Shown one piece after another: positions 23,450 through 34,678 of a DNA stretch of 64,000 bases; position 1 is the first letter of the stretch, and each line of letters starts with the position of its first letter. The stretch is from Plasmodium relictum (lineage: Eukaryota > Apicomplexa > Aconoidasida > Haemosporida > Plasmodiidae). The translations under genes and the position numbers were made by a program. The DNA is taken from NCBI RefSeq assembly GCF_900005765.1, contig NC_041689.1:1178001-1242000 (forward strand). The letters are read 5' to 3'. The notes beneath the pieces are model-generated. The model saw only the letters and a list, made by a program, of their open reading frames with translations, was not told the origin of the DNA and did no database searches.

Positions 23450-25478
23450 TTTAAATTATTATAAATTATCATGAATATAATTTTTTATTAAATACAATAA
23501 GTATACTAAAAAAAAAGGAAATAAATAGAAGAATAAAATAGTATATAAATGTATAAACAAATATTTAAAAGGGGTAGATAATTTATATGTATATGTATAA
23601 ACAAATATCCAAATTATCAAAAAAAAAAAATTTATAAATGATTCATTAAAAAATTACTGTTTTTTCTATTTCTATAATTATTAATGATTTATATGGTATG
23701 TAAAATTAAAAAATAATTAATAAATATTGTTAATAATAGCATTTTTTATTTATAACTATGATAAATAATAATATATGCATTCTATATAGATAATATTAAA
23801 AGTAAATAGAAATTATAAAAACTTCTTAGATGTAAAAAAAAAAAATATATAATTTCATTTAATTTTTCATTATTAAAAAATTTAATCTAGTAAAAATATT
23901 ATTGCACAATTTCTAAAAGATTCATGAAAAAAAGTGGAAAAAAATTTTAAAATTTAAGAAAAAATATATATGTATTTTTAATTACTTTCTTTCTTATATA
24001 TGTTCTATTTTGCAATCATGTATATATAAAAAAAATAGGAACTAGTTTTATACTATTCTCTTAAATATATCAAAATCAAAAATTCAAATAAATATATATT
24101 TAAAAGAAAAATCATTCATATTCAAATATATTTTTTAATGTTATGTTGAAATGTAATTTGCTGCATATCTTTATTTTATTTTATTTTTTAAATAACAATA
24201 AGTTGTAAGATCCTCAACGAATATAAACTTTATTATATATTTTATTTTTTATTTTATTTTATTTTATTTTTTTTTAAATAAAAATTAAAATATTTTTACG
24301 CACATTTTTATTTTTATTTTTTAATTAAAAGAATAATTCATTAAGCATTTATGTGAAATTTATGAAAAGGAGAAAAATATGAAATTTTTGTTACTATTTG
24401 AAAGCTTCAATTTATTTTTCTATAATTAACACTTTTTATTCCTTCTAAAACCTTTTTCACTTATTTATAATGAAATACTTTAACTTAATTCGCTAGGAAA
24501 AAAATTTAGAAATTTCATGTTTTTTTTTTTTTTTTTAAATTAAAAAATTTTATTAACATAGCAATGTTACTTTTATTTACCTTACAAGCTTATTTTTCAT
24601 AAAATATATATATATATATATATTTATAAATTTTATATTGTATTTCTTTTTCTTAAATATATAATTAAAAAAAAAATAAAAAAAAACATAAATATATATT
24701 AAATAGAAAATAAAAAAAAAAAATAAAAAATATATTTTGTCCAATTAATTCATTATGACTAATAATTTAAATTATTATAATAATAATAATTAGAAAAAAG
24801 TATTTCTTTTTTATATTTTTTAATATATATGTAATATAATTTTAAAAAAATATAACACATTTAAAATTTAATATGATATTATGTAAAAAGGAAAAATTAA
24901 CGCTTTTTATAAGTACAGTAAAAATGAAAAACCTTTGAAATATAATAGTCTTATAAAAAAAAATACTAAGAATAAATGAGTTTATTATTAATAAATTGGA
25001 ATATATAATATTATTGTAAATGTATATTTAACATAATTGTGTATAATTATTAATTTATGTAGCATATTTGTTAATCATAAGAAACTATGTATAGTAAAGA
25101 AAAAAAATAAAATAAAAAGAGAATAATTGTCTTCAAAAGCTAGATATTATACTTAGGAGAATGTAAAAACAAAAACATATGAATAAATAAAAAGGATAGC
25201 AAAGTACATATATATACTTATTAAAAAAAAAAAAATACAAAAAGGAAACATATTTCAATTTTTCACTTTTTATTAGCATTTTCTTTTTTAAATAATGTAA
25301 TTGTAACTTTAACAAAAATCTTTTTATTTATAATCTCTTATTGTATTTTTACACACAAAAAATATGTAATAAATAAATAAATATTTATTAATTACCAAAA
25401 AGAAAGTTATAAAAAAAAAAATAATTAAAAAAAAAAAAATAGTAAATAAATAAATAAAAATAAAGGACATATAATATA
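23450..25478. other. Divergent intergenic region
   Basis: The 2-kb spacer separates MQO (minus) and the RABL3-like gene (plus), so both promoters should be inside. It includes a (TTTTA)n-like block at about 24238-24270 and a TA run at 24604-24623. No gene is supported. Small frames encode only Phe/Tyr/Lys low complexity. Confidence 0.7.
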
Positions 25479-26648
25479 ATGGAGACTTTAAAAATACTTG
25501 TGCTAGGAGATCTTGGTGTGGGAAAAAGTTCCTTTTTAAAACTAATAAGTGAAAAATTCTATGAAATATACCCAATTAATTTCTTTGACTATTTTATTTA
25601 TACTGATGAAAAAGAAGAAAATAAACAAATTATGAGAGAAAAAGATTTAGCTAATAATAATTGTTCACAAAAAAATGTGGAAACAATTATTGAATCAATG
25701 TTTTTTCAAGCTAAAAAAAACTTCCTTGAATTTATTGAAAGTAAAATGAATACAAAAAGTTTTTTTTTTGAAGAAAGGCATAAGTATACTTATGGTTTCG
25801 AGATTTTCACATTTTTATGGAATAGAAATAATGAATATAATAATAAATTTATAAAGAATATTCCTATGAATATGATAAAAAATGATGAAGGATTGAGTAA
25901 TAATAATTTATTAAATTCCAATGATAATAAAGTATTACTAATTGAATTTTTTGAAATTGGAGGAGTACAAACTTATTCCTACATTAGAAATATTTTTTAT
26001 GAAAAACATGATGGTATTTTATTAGTTTATGATTCATCTAATAATAAATCATATCACAACTTAGTAAAGTGGCTTTATGAACTATATATAAATACCAAAC
26101 CACCTTCTGATATTTTCTGTGTAGTAAAAAAAAAAGAAAATACTTTATGGAATTTTTTTCAAAAAAAAAAAACAAATGATACTTCTTGCAACAAAAAAAA
26201 TATTGATGCCAATTATACTAAAAATAATTCTAATGAATTCAAAAATATAAAATATAACGATGACGATTTTTTATCTGATGAAAATTCTGATATGGAAAAG
26301 GGTTACTATAAAAATAGTGATGGAATTTTAAAAGGAGAAATACCGATAGCTTGTGTTGCAACAAAAATTGATAAGAAGAACTCAAAAGAAAAACCTGCAT
26401 TTGTTAAAACACCGAAAAAATCATATTTTTACAATATGTTTTTCTCTGACTTTTTCTCTAAAGAATCTATTTATGAAAATAGAAATAATTTAAAAATTAA
26501 AAAAGAAATTTTAAAAAAATTAGAACATCATATTAGTGAAGCAACAGAAATTAAAGCTAGTTCTATCGACTGTGTTGTTGACATTGATAATTTTTTAAAT
26601 TTTTTAAAAACAGTTTATAATAAAAAGTATAAGTTTCCAAAACTTTAG
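25479..26648 (+). CDS. RABL3-like small GTPase
   Basis: A single exon encodes 389 residues. The N-terminus ILVLGDLGVGKSSFL (from residue 6) is a perfect P-loop. The G3 region reads IEFFEIGG near residue 155, in place of the usual WDTAG; RABL3 proteins have WDVGG here, and the following YIRNIFYEKHDGILLVYD matches the RABL3-type helix and strand. NLVKWLYEL and a G4-type TKID at about residue 295 follow. There is no C-terminal Cys prenylation motif, which also fits RABL3. The protein is about 150 residues longer than human RABL3 because of insertions between G1 and G3 and before G4 (Asn/Lys-rich). The catalytic Gln of Rab proteins is absent. RABL3 has been linked to prenylation and ciliary or lymphoid functions in animals. 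The role in the parasite is unknown. Confidence 0.75.
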   Translation: METLKILVLGDLGVGKSSFLKLISEKFYEIYPINFFDYFIYTDEKEENKQIMREKDLANNNCSQKNVETIIESMFFQAKKNFLEFIESKMNTKSFFFEERHKYTYGFEIFTFLWNRNNEYNNKFIKNIPMNMIKNDEGLSNNNLLNSNDNKVLLIEFFEIGGVQTYSYIRNIFYEKHDGILLVYDSSNNKSYHNLVKWLYELYINTKPPSDIFCVVKKKENTLWNFFQKKKTNDTSCNKKNIDANYTKNNSNEFKNIKYNDDDFLSDENSDMEKGYYKNSDGILKGEIPIACVATKIDKKNSKEKPAFVKTPKKSYFYNMFFSDFFSKESIYENRNNLKIKKEILKKLEHHISEATEIKASSIDCVVDIDNFLNFLKTVYNKKYKFPKL

Positions 26649-26670
26649 TTTTTGTTATATAACTTTTTTC

Positions 26671-26726
<56 letters not shown>

Positions 26727-27107
26727 GCTATATCCTTTTTTTTTTTTTTTTATTAATTTCATTTAATTTTAGATATTTTCTTTTTTATATGAACAAATAA
26801 ATTTTTCTTTTCAAATATATATAATTTTTTTATTTTATTTTTTTTTTTTTTTTTGTGTGTATATAAACAAAATGTTTATATTTATGTACACTTACAGTAT
26901 TTAATTTTTTATATTATATTTTTTCTTTTATTTTTTTTTAAGTATACATATTTTTTAATATATCAAAACTAATATTTTTTTTTTTTTTTTCATTTTTCTT
27001 CATAAGAAATATGGATAAAAAAAATAGCTACTTACTTGTTATGCTTTTTAATCTAAATTAATAATTTAATAATTTTTTTTTTTTACTTTTATTTACTATT
27101 ACTAATT
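26649..27107. other. Intergenic region between two plus-strand genes
   Basis: Only a TA microsatellite and long T tracts are seen. The spacer is short (0.46 kb), so the 3' UTR of the RABL3-like gene and the promoter or 5' UTR of the HROB-like gene must be compressed into it. Confidence 0.7.
26673..26721. repeat. (TA)n microsatellite
   Basis: About 49 bases of uninterrupted TA lie 25 bases after the stop codon of the RABL3-like gene, so they probably fall in its 3' UTR. They have no coding meaning. Confidence 0.9.
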
Positions 27108-28769
27108 ATGCTTGATGAAAAATTATCATGCTTGTTGGACGAAAGTGAAGATGAAATTACTATTGCAAATGATACTACATATAAAAATAACGAGAATTAT
27201 TCCACTGAAAAAAATATAAGGAATGAGAAATATAAAAATTCTTCAAGTTCTATATTGAACTTTAATATTCGTAATCTTGGAAATCTAGATAATTTCTTTA
27301 AAAAATCTAATGAAAATAAAAATTCAAAGCAGAGCAATAATGATAAAATAAATAGTAACTTAAATGATAATACACTATTCTATAATTCAACAAAACAAAA
27401 AGATGAAAATAATTCAGATATTTTGAAAACAAATTATATAAATGAAAATGAAAAAAATACTATGAATACTGAGTTAAAAGAGAAGCATGCACAATTGAAA
27501 GCGTATTCATCAGACAAATCTCTAAATAATAAAAATGTGATATATGATGAAATTAGTAAATGTCCTGATGATTCTTTCTCATCTTTTTCTCAAAATGAAA
27601 AAAAAAAAAAAAACTTTGAAAATGAATCACAAAATGAAGGCAGTGTCTTATCCAATAGATTAAATAATTTCCATAATGATAAAATAAATGCTAGTTGTAA
27701 ACTAAATAAAAGTCATAATGAATCAGAATATAAAAAAAAATATCAGGACTTTCAAAAGAAAAAGGGTTCTTTTTTTAATGAAGAGAATTACTTAGAAAAA
27801 AAAAATAAAGAAAAAATGATAGATAATATTATTTGTGAAAGAAATAATTTCTCAGAAACAAATTTATATAAAGAACATTTTAAAATGGGTGAAATAAGAG
27901 ATACTGACACACTAAAAGAGAAGCATTTAAGTAATAATATAAAAAAAAATTATTATGAAAGTTTTGAAAGTAATAATACATATTTATCAGATCGTACTTC
28001 TGTTTTAGTTAAAACTAATAATGAAAGCAAATATCCCATAAAAAATAACAAAGTAATAAAAGATAATACATATAATTCTCATTTCAATTTAAATGAAATG
28101 TCTCTTATAAACAATAAATCATATAATTCTTTTAATAGTATTGAATTCATCACAAATGATGGAAATAAAAATAATATAACAATCCTAAATAGTAACTCAA
28201 CTAAATCGAATTCTCTAATGGGACCAGCTGGTTTGCAACATAAAATTAAAAAGTACAGCAATAAAAAAAGTAAGCAATTAATTTATTGCTTTTCATTTAT
28301 AAAATATAAGTCATGGATCAAAGGATTACAGATATTAAATTTACCACTAGATCCTTTTCACTTAAGTATAAATAGTCATAAATATATAAATAATAATCCA
28401 TCTAATGAATCTTTTTTATATAAATATAATATACATAACATTCTAAATAATAAAAAATTTTCCAATTATAGAATTGAAAGAATGATAGTTTTAGTAAAAA
28501 CAATTGTTTGTCGGAGTCATGGATACTTTTTACTTGTAATGGATCCCTCGGGCCAAATGCCAGCTTCTCTACATAAAGAAGTAGAAAGTGAATATAAAAA
28601 AAATATTGATGTTGGATGTACTCTATTATTAAGAAATGTAACAATTTTTGACACAATAGATAACTTTCCATATTTAATAATTACACTAAGAAGCCTTGTA
28701 AGAGTTATTAAAGCTGAAGAAACAGATTACATAACTAAAGAAAAAATATATAATCAACTACACTTATAA
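27108..28769 (+). CDS. HROB-like OB-fold protein (DUF4539)
   Basis: A single exon encodes 553 residues. The first 365 residues are Asn/Lys/Ser-rich and disordered. The C-terminal part contains the ordered features of the human HROB (C17orf53, MCM8IP) family: MGPAGLQHKI near residue 371, matching the conserved FPGPAGxLP motif; a helical segment with WIKGLQILNL; then an OB-fold with RIERMIVLVKTI, GYFLLVMDPSGQMPASLH near 470-485, and GCTLLLRNVTIF leading to a final strand near YLIITLRSLVRVI. In animals HROB recruits and activates the MCM8-MCM9 helicase for DNA synthesis during homologous recombination. The same job in Plasmodium is inference. The gene follows the RABL3-like gene in the same orientation but this implies no functional link. 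Confidence 0.75.
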   Translation: MLDEKLSCLLDESEDEITIANDTTYKNNENYSTEKNIRNEKYKNSSSSILNFNIRNLGNLDNFFKKSNENKNSKQSNNDKINSNLNDNTLFYNSTKQKDENNSDILKTNYINENEKNTMNTELKEKHAQLKAYSSDKSLNNKNVIYDEISKCPDDSFSSFSQNEKKKKNFENESQNEGSVLSNRLNNFHNDKINASCKLNKSHNESEYKKKYQDFQKKKGSFFNEENYLEKKNKEKMIDNIICERNNFSETNLYKEHFKMGEIRDTDTLKEKHLSNNIKKNYYESFESNNTYLSDRTSVLVKTNNESKYPIKNNKVIKDNTYNSHFNLNEMSLINNKSYNSFNSIEFITNDGNKNNITILNSNSTKSNSLMGPAGLQHKIKKYSNKKSKQLIYCFSFIKYKSWIKGLQILNLPLDPFHLSINSHKYINNNPSNESFLYKYNIHNILNNKKFSNYRIERMIVLVKTIVCRSHGYFLLVMDPSGQMPASLHKEVESEYKKNIDVGCTLLLRNVTIFDTIDNFPYLIITLRSLVRVIKAEETDYITKEKIYNQLHL

Positions 28770-29231
28770 AATAACAAGCCACATTATCTATTAATTAAAA
28801 TATTTATTTAATAATTAAAGAACAATTTAGATTTTAAGATTAAAAAAATTTGATGTCTTCATCTAATCTTTAAAAATGAAGAATTTATATATCCTCTTTT
28901 TTTTTTTTTTGTGAAGAGTGATATAAAAAAATACCATAAGCTATTTTTTGAATATAATAAAATAAGAAAAATTATCTCCGACGTTTTTGTTTCTTAAAAT
29001 AAAACGTTCAATAAAAATTTTTAAGCACAAACACATGTTTTTGTTCTTAATTTTTTATTATAATCTTTTTATAATCAAAGATAATAAATAACAAAATAAA
29101 GGTTCAATTAAATTTATAAAATAACTAAATGAATTACTAAAAATATATCATTATTCTTATTTTTTAATTAAAAAAAAAAATATATATATATATTTAATTA
29201 TGTTTACATATGAATTTTTAATCGTGATTTT
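28770..29231. other. Convergent intergenic region
   Basis: A 0.46-kb spacer between the 3' ends of the HROB-like gene and TLP. It contains a short TA run near 29182. Nothing else is visible. Confidence 0.7.
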
Positions 29232-32200
29232 TTAATTCCAAGAGTGCTCTTCATTTAAATTAACATTTTGTTCTTTGCATTTTAATTCTTTTATATCCGA
29301 TGATACTGAGAATTCGTTAGAATCTAAAGATCTTACTATCCCTTTATGTTTTCTATAATATAAATAATACATTGAAGCTCCTATTGATACAAATGCTACT
29401 ACTGCAAATGCAGCAGCATATTTATATACATGTGCAGATGATTTATGATCATGGTTATGATTATCTTTTCCCCCCTCTTCATTATTTTGTTTGATGTTCT
29501 CATTGTCATAATTTTTTTTAGTATCTTCAGTATCCAGTTGCTCTATATCTTTAATGTTAATTGAATTTGTATTTTTAGAATTTCTTATTTTAGGTTCTTG
29601 AATAGATACTGACTTGGGATTTTCATTGCTGATTGATTGTGATTTTTCAGCATTAATTGGTCTTGATTCTCCAATATTAGTCTGCAATGATTCTAAATTA
29701 TTTAGTGTCTTTGATTCTCCAGTACTGATATTATCAGATTTTTCATTACTGCTATTATATGATTCGTCAGTATTTAATATTTTTAACTTACTATATACTG
29801 TGTCTAATTCTGAATTATTGGATCTTATTAATTTTTTAGTACCTGTTGCATTTTCTTTTTCATTATTTATCAGCTTAATCCCTTCAATATTATTTGATTC
29901 TTTCTCTTTCAATGCATCTAATATATGTTCCTGCATAATATTAGGTCTCAGTTCTCTTGAATTTAACGTTTTCGGATATTCACTTTTATTCATATCACAT
30001 ATTTTAGTACGCAAATAATCATTTTTAGTCAATATTCTTTTTTTGCAATTACTTTTATTTTTATTAAATGAATGTATACCTCGTGCATCATTTGAATAAT
30101 TATCATTTTTATTTTCTTCCTGTTTTTTCTTAGAATTTAAAATATTAGTGAATTCATTATTTGTACTAGACTCATTAAATATATTACTTGAAGAATTATT
30201 TGTATCTCCAAATTTGTTCGAATTATTATTATCTTCATTAACTCGTAATACTTCTTTTTCTACATTAACACCATCATTAAAACCGTTTTCTTCATTACTA
30301 GGGTAACTATTGCTATTGTTTATTTTATCAAAACCATTTTCAAAGTTGACAGATCTTTTGTTTCTATGCATATATTTTTCATTGTTTGTTGAATCTTCCA
30401 CATCAGGTACGTAATCATCTTGCTTTTCTTCTAATTTTTTATATTTGTTCATTTCACTATTTTTTTCATCTGCAGGAATTTTCATCTTTTTTCTACGTAT
30501 TTCATATTTATATTCAGGTATTTTGTCTTGAGCTTCTTTTACTTTTTGCAGTAGTTTTCTATTTATTTCATATATATCAGAAAAAGACATATCAGCTTGT
30601 AATACTCCTTCCAATTTATCATAATCTTCTTTTTCATTAGAAGAGTAATCATCAATGTTCTTATCACTAGAATCAGTTTTATTTTTAAATAAATCATCTA
30701 ACAAAATATCAAATTCTTGTTCTATCTCTTTTTCTTTTTCATCCTCATCTTCAAATTTTTCATCTCTAATTTCTACTTTTTGTATAAATATTTTAAGCTT
30801 GTTTTTTGCTTCATCATCAAAATTTTTTATGTTGTACTTTTTTTTTTTTTTAAACATATTTAGTAATAATTTATTTAATAGTTTTTTATATCCTTTTTTT
30901 TTATATTCAGAACTATATGTATTTAATGAATTAGGAATTTTCTCATTTTCGTATTCTTCATTCAAATTATTTGATGATCTAAATACCATTATATTTTTAT
31001 TTAAATTTTTATCATTTATGTTTTTATATGGATTTAAATTTAATTCACTTCTAAAATATATTTTTTTTTTTCTTGATAAATCATCATTTAAATAATCGTC
31101 TTCGTATGATCTTGTACTTTCTCCTACTAAAGTATAAGGATCATTTGTTCTTTCTTTAACATCAAATTCTAAGTTTAACATTTCATTATGGTTATCATTT
31201 TCTTCATCTAAATAAGATGATTTTTCTTCATTTTTTTGTTTATTATCATTGTTTTGGTCTATTCTTATTTCATCTTCCTTTTTATCATTGAAAGGATTAT
31301 AATTAATATGTGAACAAATATTTTTCTGTATTTCCAATATTTCATTGTGCAAATCATAATGGTTTAATAGTGAATAAGAAAATCTATCATTTGGATTTTC
31401 ATTTGAAGAAATAGTTAATTTTTTGCATTGATCTTCATAACTATTATTAATACAAACAGAATAAATTTCAGCATTGTAGGTTTCTTTAATTTTTTTAATA
31501 GATTCTCCTACCTCTCTAATTGAGTTTTCTTCTATATCGCCACTATTAATTATTAATAAAACTTTTTTTGCATCTGGTCTTGTAGTATTAGTATTTAAAA
31601 CATTGTTATGAACAAATTGCAATGCATTATTTATATCTTTTGAATTGCCACCAAAATTATATCCCATGTATCCTAAAAATATAAGTAATTCATCTCTATC
31701 TTTCGATAGTATACTAGAAAAATCAAACCAGTTATATACTTCATTAGAAAATGTTGTTAATGAAATATTAACTAGTTTTTCATTTACATTTAAGTGTGAT
31801 ATCATTTTTCTTATAGAAGGAATAGTATGTTTTTTCCAAGTTTCTAAAGTAATTTTTGTTGAATCATCTAATAAAATAGAAAGATCTAATTCTGTATCAC
31901 ATTTATCTAATGAATGATCACAACTAACATTGAAACATTCTTGAAAAATATAATTTCTTTGTTCTAAACAACTCTTTCCCTTTCTTTTATATAATCCTTC
32001 TTCTGGATTTTTCTCATTTTTTAAGGATTTTCTTTTCATAAAATGGGAACCAACATTACAAGAGCTGGAGCATTGAGACCATTCAGACCACTCGCTACAT
32101 ACCGCATTTAAGGAAATATCATCATAAAATTTTTCAAATGTATGTATTAATATGAAATTATGAAAATATGAATTTTTATATACACATTTTAATAATTCAT

Positions 32201-32786
32201 TTGTATTTGATCCATTTTTTTGGATGTAATTACAATAATCTTTAAATTTGGCATTCGTAATTATATTTAATATAATATTTTTTCTATCAAATAAATAATG
32301 AATCGTATTTAAATCAGTGTCATCGTTTAATATATCTCCATCTGAATTTAAAAACATGATAACCATTTTTGTTAGATTTTCGTTTGAATTAAAAAAATGT
32401 TTTATGCCTATATAGTTGAGTGCTTTTAAATGTTTAGATCCTCTTTCAGCATATTCCCCTTTCGTACTTAATACTTCTTCTTTAAATTTTTCAGAAGCAT
32501 TTGCATCACTATTATCTGTTGTTATTCTTGTTTTAACATTAATATGATCGTAAGTTACATAAGAAATACGAATTTTTTTTTCATTTTTAACTAAAATATT
32601 ATTTCCTAATTCTACAATGTTTTCAAGTAAACTATGATTGATTTCACTATTAGGCATTATTCCTACATCATATAATAATACTAGATCTAAATCTCCCCTT
32701 TTTGTTATCTTTCTAATTAAGTTTTCACTTTTAACAAAAAAAATTAAAAATAAAAATAAAAAATTAAAAAATTTTATATTTTTCAT
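29232..32786 (-). CDS. TLP: TRAP-like protein (TLP), sporozoite adhesin
   Basis: A single exon encodes 1184 residues. A signal peptide (residues 1-20) is followed by a first von Willebrand A domain (about 33-220, starting DLDLVLLYDVG), one thrombospondin type 1 repeat with CSEWSEWSQCSSSC at about 230-243, and a second A domain (about 297-490, starting LDLSILLDDSTK). A long Asn/Asp/Glu/Lys-rich, presumably extended stalk follows. One membrane span lies at about 1122-1143 (AAAFAVVAFVSIGASMYY), with an Ala/Gly-rich outer half that could suit rhomboid cleavage. The roughly 40-residue cytoplasmic tail ends NLNEEHSWN, with the penultimate Trp typical of TRAP-family tails that couple to actomyosin through the glideosome connector. 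The domain order A-TSR-A identifies TLP. It is known from rodent malaria as a sporozoite protein aiding motility and cell traversal. Both A domains have non-canonical MIDAS motifs. Confidence 0.9.
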   Translation of the reverse strand: MKNIKFFNFLFLFLIFFVKSENLIRKITKRGDLDLVLLYDVGIMPNSEINHSLLENIVELGNNILVKNEKKIRISYVTYDHINVKTRITTDNSDANASEKFKEEVLSTKGEYAERGSKHLKALNYIGIKHFFNSNENLTKMVIMFLNSDGDILNDDTDLNTIHYLFDRKNIILNIITNAKFKDYCNYIQKNGSNTNELLKCVYKNSYFHNFILIHTFEKFYDDISLNAVCSEWSEWSQCSSSCNVGSHFMKRKSLKNEKNPEEGLYKRKGKSCLEQRNYIFQECFNVSCDHSLDKCDTELDLSILLDDSTKITLETWKKHTIPSIRKMISHLNVNEKLVNISLTTFSNEVYNWFDFSSILSKDRDELLIFLGYMGYNFGGNSKDINNALQFVHNNVLNTNTTRPDAKKVLLIINSGDIEENSIREVGESIKKIKETYNAEIYSVCINNSYEDQCKKLTISSNENPNDRFSYSLLNHYDLHNEILEIQKNICSHINYNPFNDKKEDEIRIDQNNDNKQKNEEKSSYLDEENDNHNEMLNLEFDVKERTNDPYTLVGESTRSYEDDYLNDDLSRKKKIYFRSELNLNPYKNINDKNLNKNIMVFRSSNNLNEEYENEKIPNSLNTYSSEYKKKGYKKLLNKLLLNMFKKKKKYNIKNFDDEAKNKLKIFIQKVEIRDEKFEDEDEKEKEIEQEFDILLDDLFKNKTDSSDKNIDDYSSNEKEDYDKLEGVLQADMSFSDIYEINRKLLQKVKEAQDKIPEYKYEIRRKKMKIPADEKNSEMNKYKKLEEKQDDYVPDVEDSTNNEKYMHRNKRSVNFENGFDKINNSNSYPSNEENGFNDGVNVEKEVLRVNEDNNNSNKFGDTNNSSSNIFNESSTNNEFTNILNSKKKQEENKNDNYSNDARGIHSFNKNKSNCKKRILTKNDYLRTKICDMNKSEYPKTLNSRELRPNIMQEHILDALKEKESNNIEGIKLINNEKENATGTKKLIRSNNSELDTVYSKLKILNTDESYNSSNEKSDNISTGESKTLNNLESLQTNIGESRPINAEKSQSISNENPKSVSIQEPKIRNSKNTNSINIKDIEQLDTEDTKKNYDNENIKQNNEEGGKDNHNHDHKSSAHVYKYAAAFAVVAFVSIGASMYYLYYRKHKGIVRSLDSNEFSVSSDIKELKCKEQNVNLNEEHSWN

Positions 32787-33098
32787 TTTGTTCTTTTAAA
32801 AACAAAAATATAAATAAAAATTTAAAAAAAAAAAATTAACAAAAAAAAAATTAACAAAGAAAAAATAATAAGAAATACTAAATTAACAAAAAATCTAAAA
32901 GAAAATGTCCTAAAAAATTACAAAAAACTAGGGAACAAAAAAATAAAAATATATATGAACAATGAAATATACTAATTAGTGATAGGAAATTTTGAATTAA
33001 GTTATTTGAATATATTTAAATAAATTGTCTTATTTTTTTTTTTTTTTAATTAATTCATTTATATGGTTTAAAAAAAAAAAAAAAGAAAAAAAAAAAAA

Positions 33099-33154
<56 letters not shown>

Positions 33155-34678
33155 CTTATATAAAAATATATGTCAATAATAAATGAATGTTTAAGATATT
33201 TTTTATATTGTCATCAAAAAATGAAAAGAACATAAATGTATATATAATGGTATAATTAAATATTCTATCAATAGTATATAAAAAGATATATACTTAAATT
33301 ATGAGTACGTAAAAAATAAATAATAATTATTCAAAAATATAATTAAATTTAATTGATCTATATTTGTTCTAATTATTCTTTATTTTTTTCATTATTTAGT
33401 TAAATATATGTAGGTAAATACAAGTATAATATGTTTAATATAAAAAGGAGGAAATACAATTCTCTACTTCAAGTCATAATTATACATTTGTCCAAGGTCA
33501 TAATTTAAAAGAAATTGGAACAATAAAATAAAAAATTTTAAAATAATAAAAATTTGAGAGTATAAACAATTAAAAAAAAAAAAAAGAAAAGAAAAATAAT
33601 TACAAAAAAAATAAAGGAAAAAAAATTATAGAAAAAGTTATTTTAATAATTTTGAATAATCAGAATTTAATATCATTTAAAACAGAACTAACCTATAAAT
33701 TTCCATGATAAAACTTTCTCATAAATTAAAAATTAAAATCCTTACTATAAGATTTCAAAAAAATAAATATTCACATTTTTTTTATAAAAATTTTAATATT
33801 TTACAAAATAATTAAAATATTTGAATGAATATTTTTTTAAAAGAAGTATTAAAAATGTTTTTAAAAAAATTATTTAAATTATTTAATTTTTTTTTTTTAC
33901 GTTTTATTTTTTACAAAAAATGTTTGTTTTATTTATCAAATCTTTTAAAACTAGCTGATTGTCTTCAACACATCTTTTTCTTTTAATACATGCATAGATT
34001 CAAATAAATACCCCCATACTTCATGCAACAAAATACAAAAAAAAAAAAAAGAAAATAGATGTATCAGTCTTTTATTTTTATTTTATACATTATATTTAAA
34101 AATTGATTTCCTTTTAGTGATTATGCATGCATCTACATGTGTCATTTCTATATCTCACTAAAATTTTTCTTTTTTTTCATTGATATAAATTATTCATTTT
34201 TTATTTTTACTTAAATTATAAAATGTCTTTTATTTTAAAATAACTATTTTTTAAATAAAAGAAAATAAATGCAATATAATAATTAAAAGAAAATTTAAAT
34301 TATTTCAAATAAAGGAAAAAAAATTAATGTCCCTTATTTCCTTTTTTTTTTTTGAATTAAAAAAAAAAAGTGCGTTAATAAAACACCTTGTCTAGTATTA
34401 TAAAATTTTATATTTTAATTCTTTTTTTTAATAAAATCATAGATAGTATCAACATAATAAAAATAATAATATAAAAAAAAATTATTTTTTTCATTAAGTA
34501 TAAATATAAAGGAAACATAATAAATTAAAAATAAACTTCATTTTCTATTATTTTTTTTTTTTTTGTTGTCATATAATAAAAATTTCCAATTTTCCTATAT
34601 ATATATTTTTTAAAATGTTTTTACTTATATATTAAAGAGATTAAAAAAAAAATTAATAGTGTATATTATAAAAAAAAA
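32787..34678. other. Divergent intergenic region
   Basis: This 1.9-kb spacer lies between TLP (minus) and the DENND6-like gene (plus). It includes a near-perfect (TA)n tract at 33103-33149. It should contain the stage-specific promoter of TLP, but I could not recognise a credible AP2-factor site by eye against this background. No coding signal is seen. Confidence 0.7.
33103..33149. repeat. (TA)n microsatellite
   Basis: An alternating TA tract of nearly 50 bases lies about 320 bases upstream of the TLP start codon. It is probably length-polymorphic. Confidence 0.85.

Noticed and set aside
23450-25478. Centromere candidate because of very high AT
   Set aside because: The region is similar in composition to the other spacers and lacks the compact 2-kb repeat-filled block expected of Plasmodium centromeres.
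29614-31917. Four plus-strand open frames of 84-146 codons opposite TLP
   Set aside because: They are mirror frames of Ser/Glu/Asn-rich coding sequence on the other strand, with no domain or codon bias of their own.
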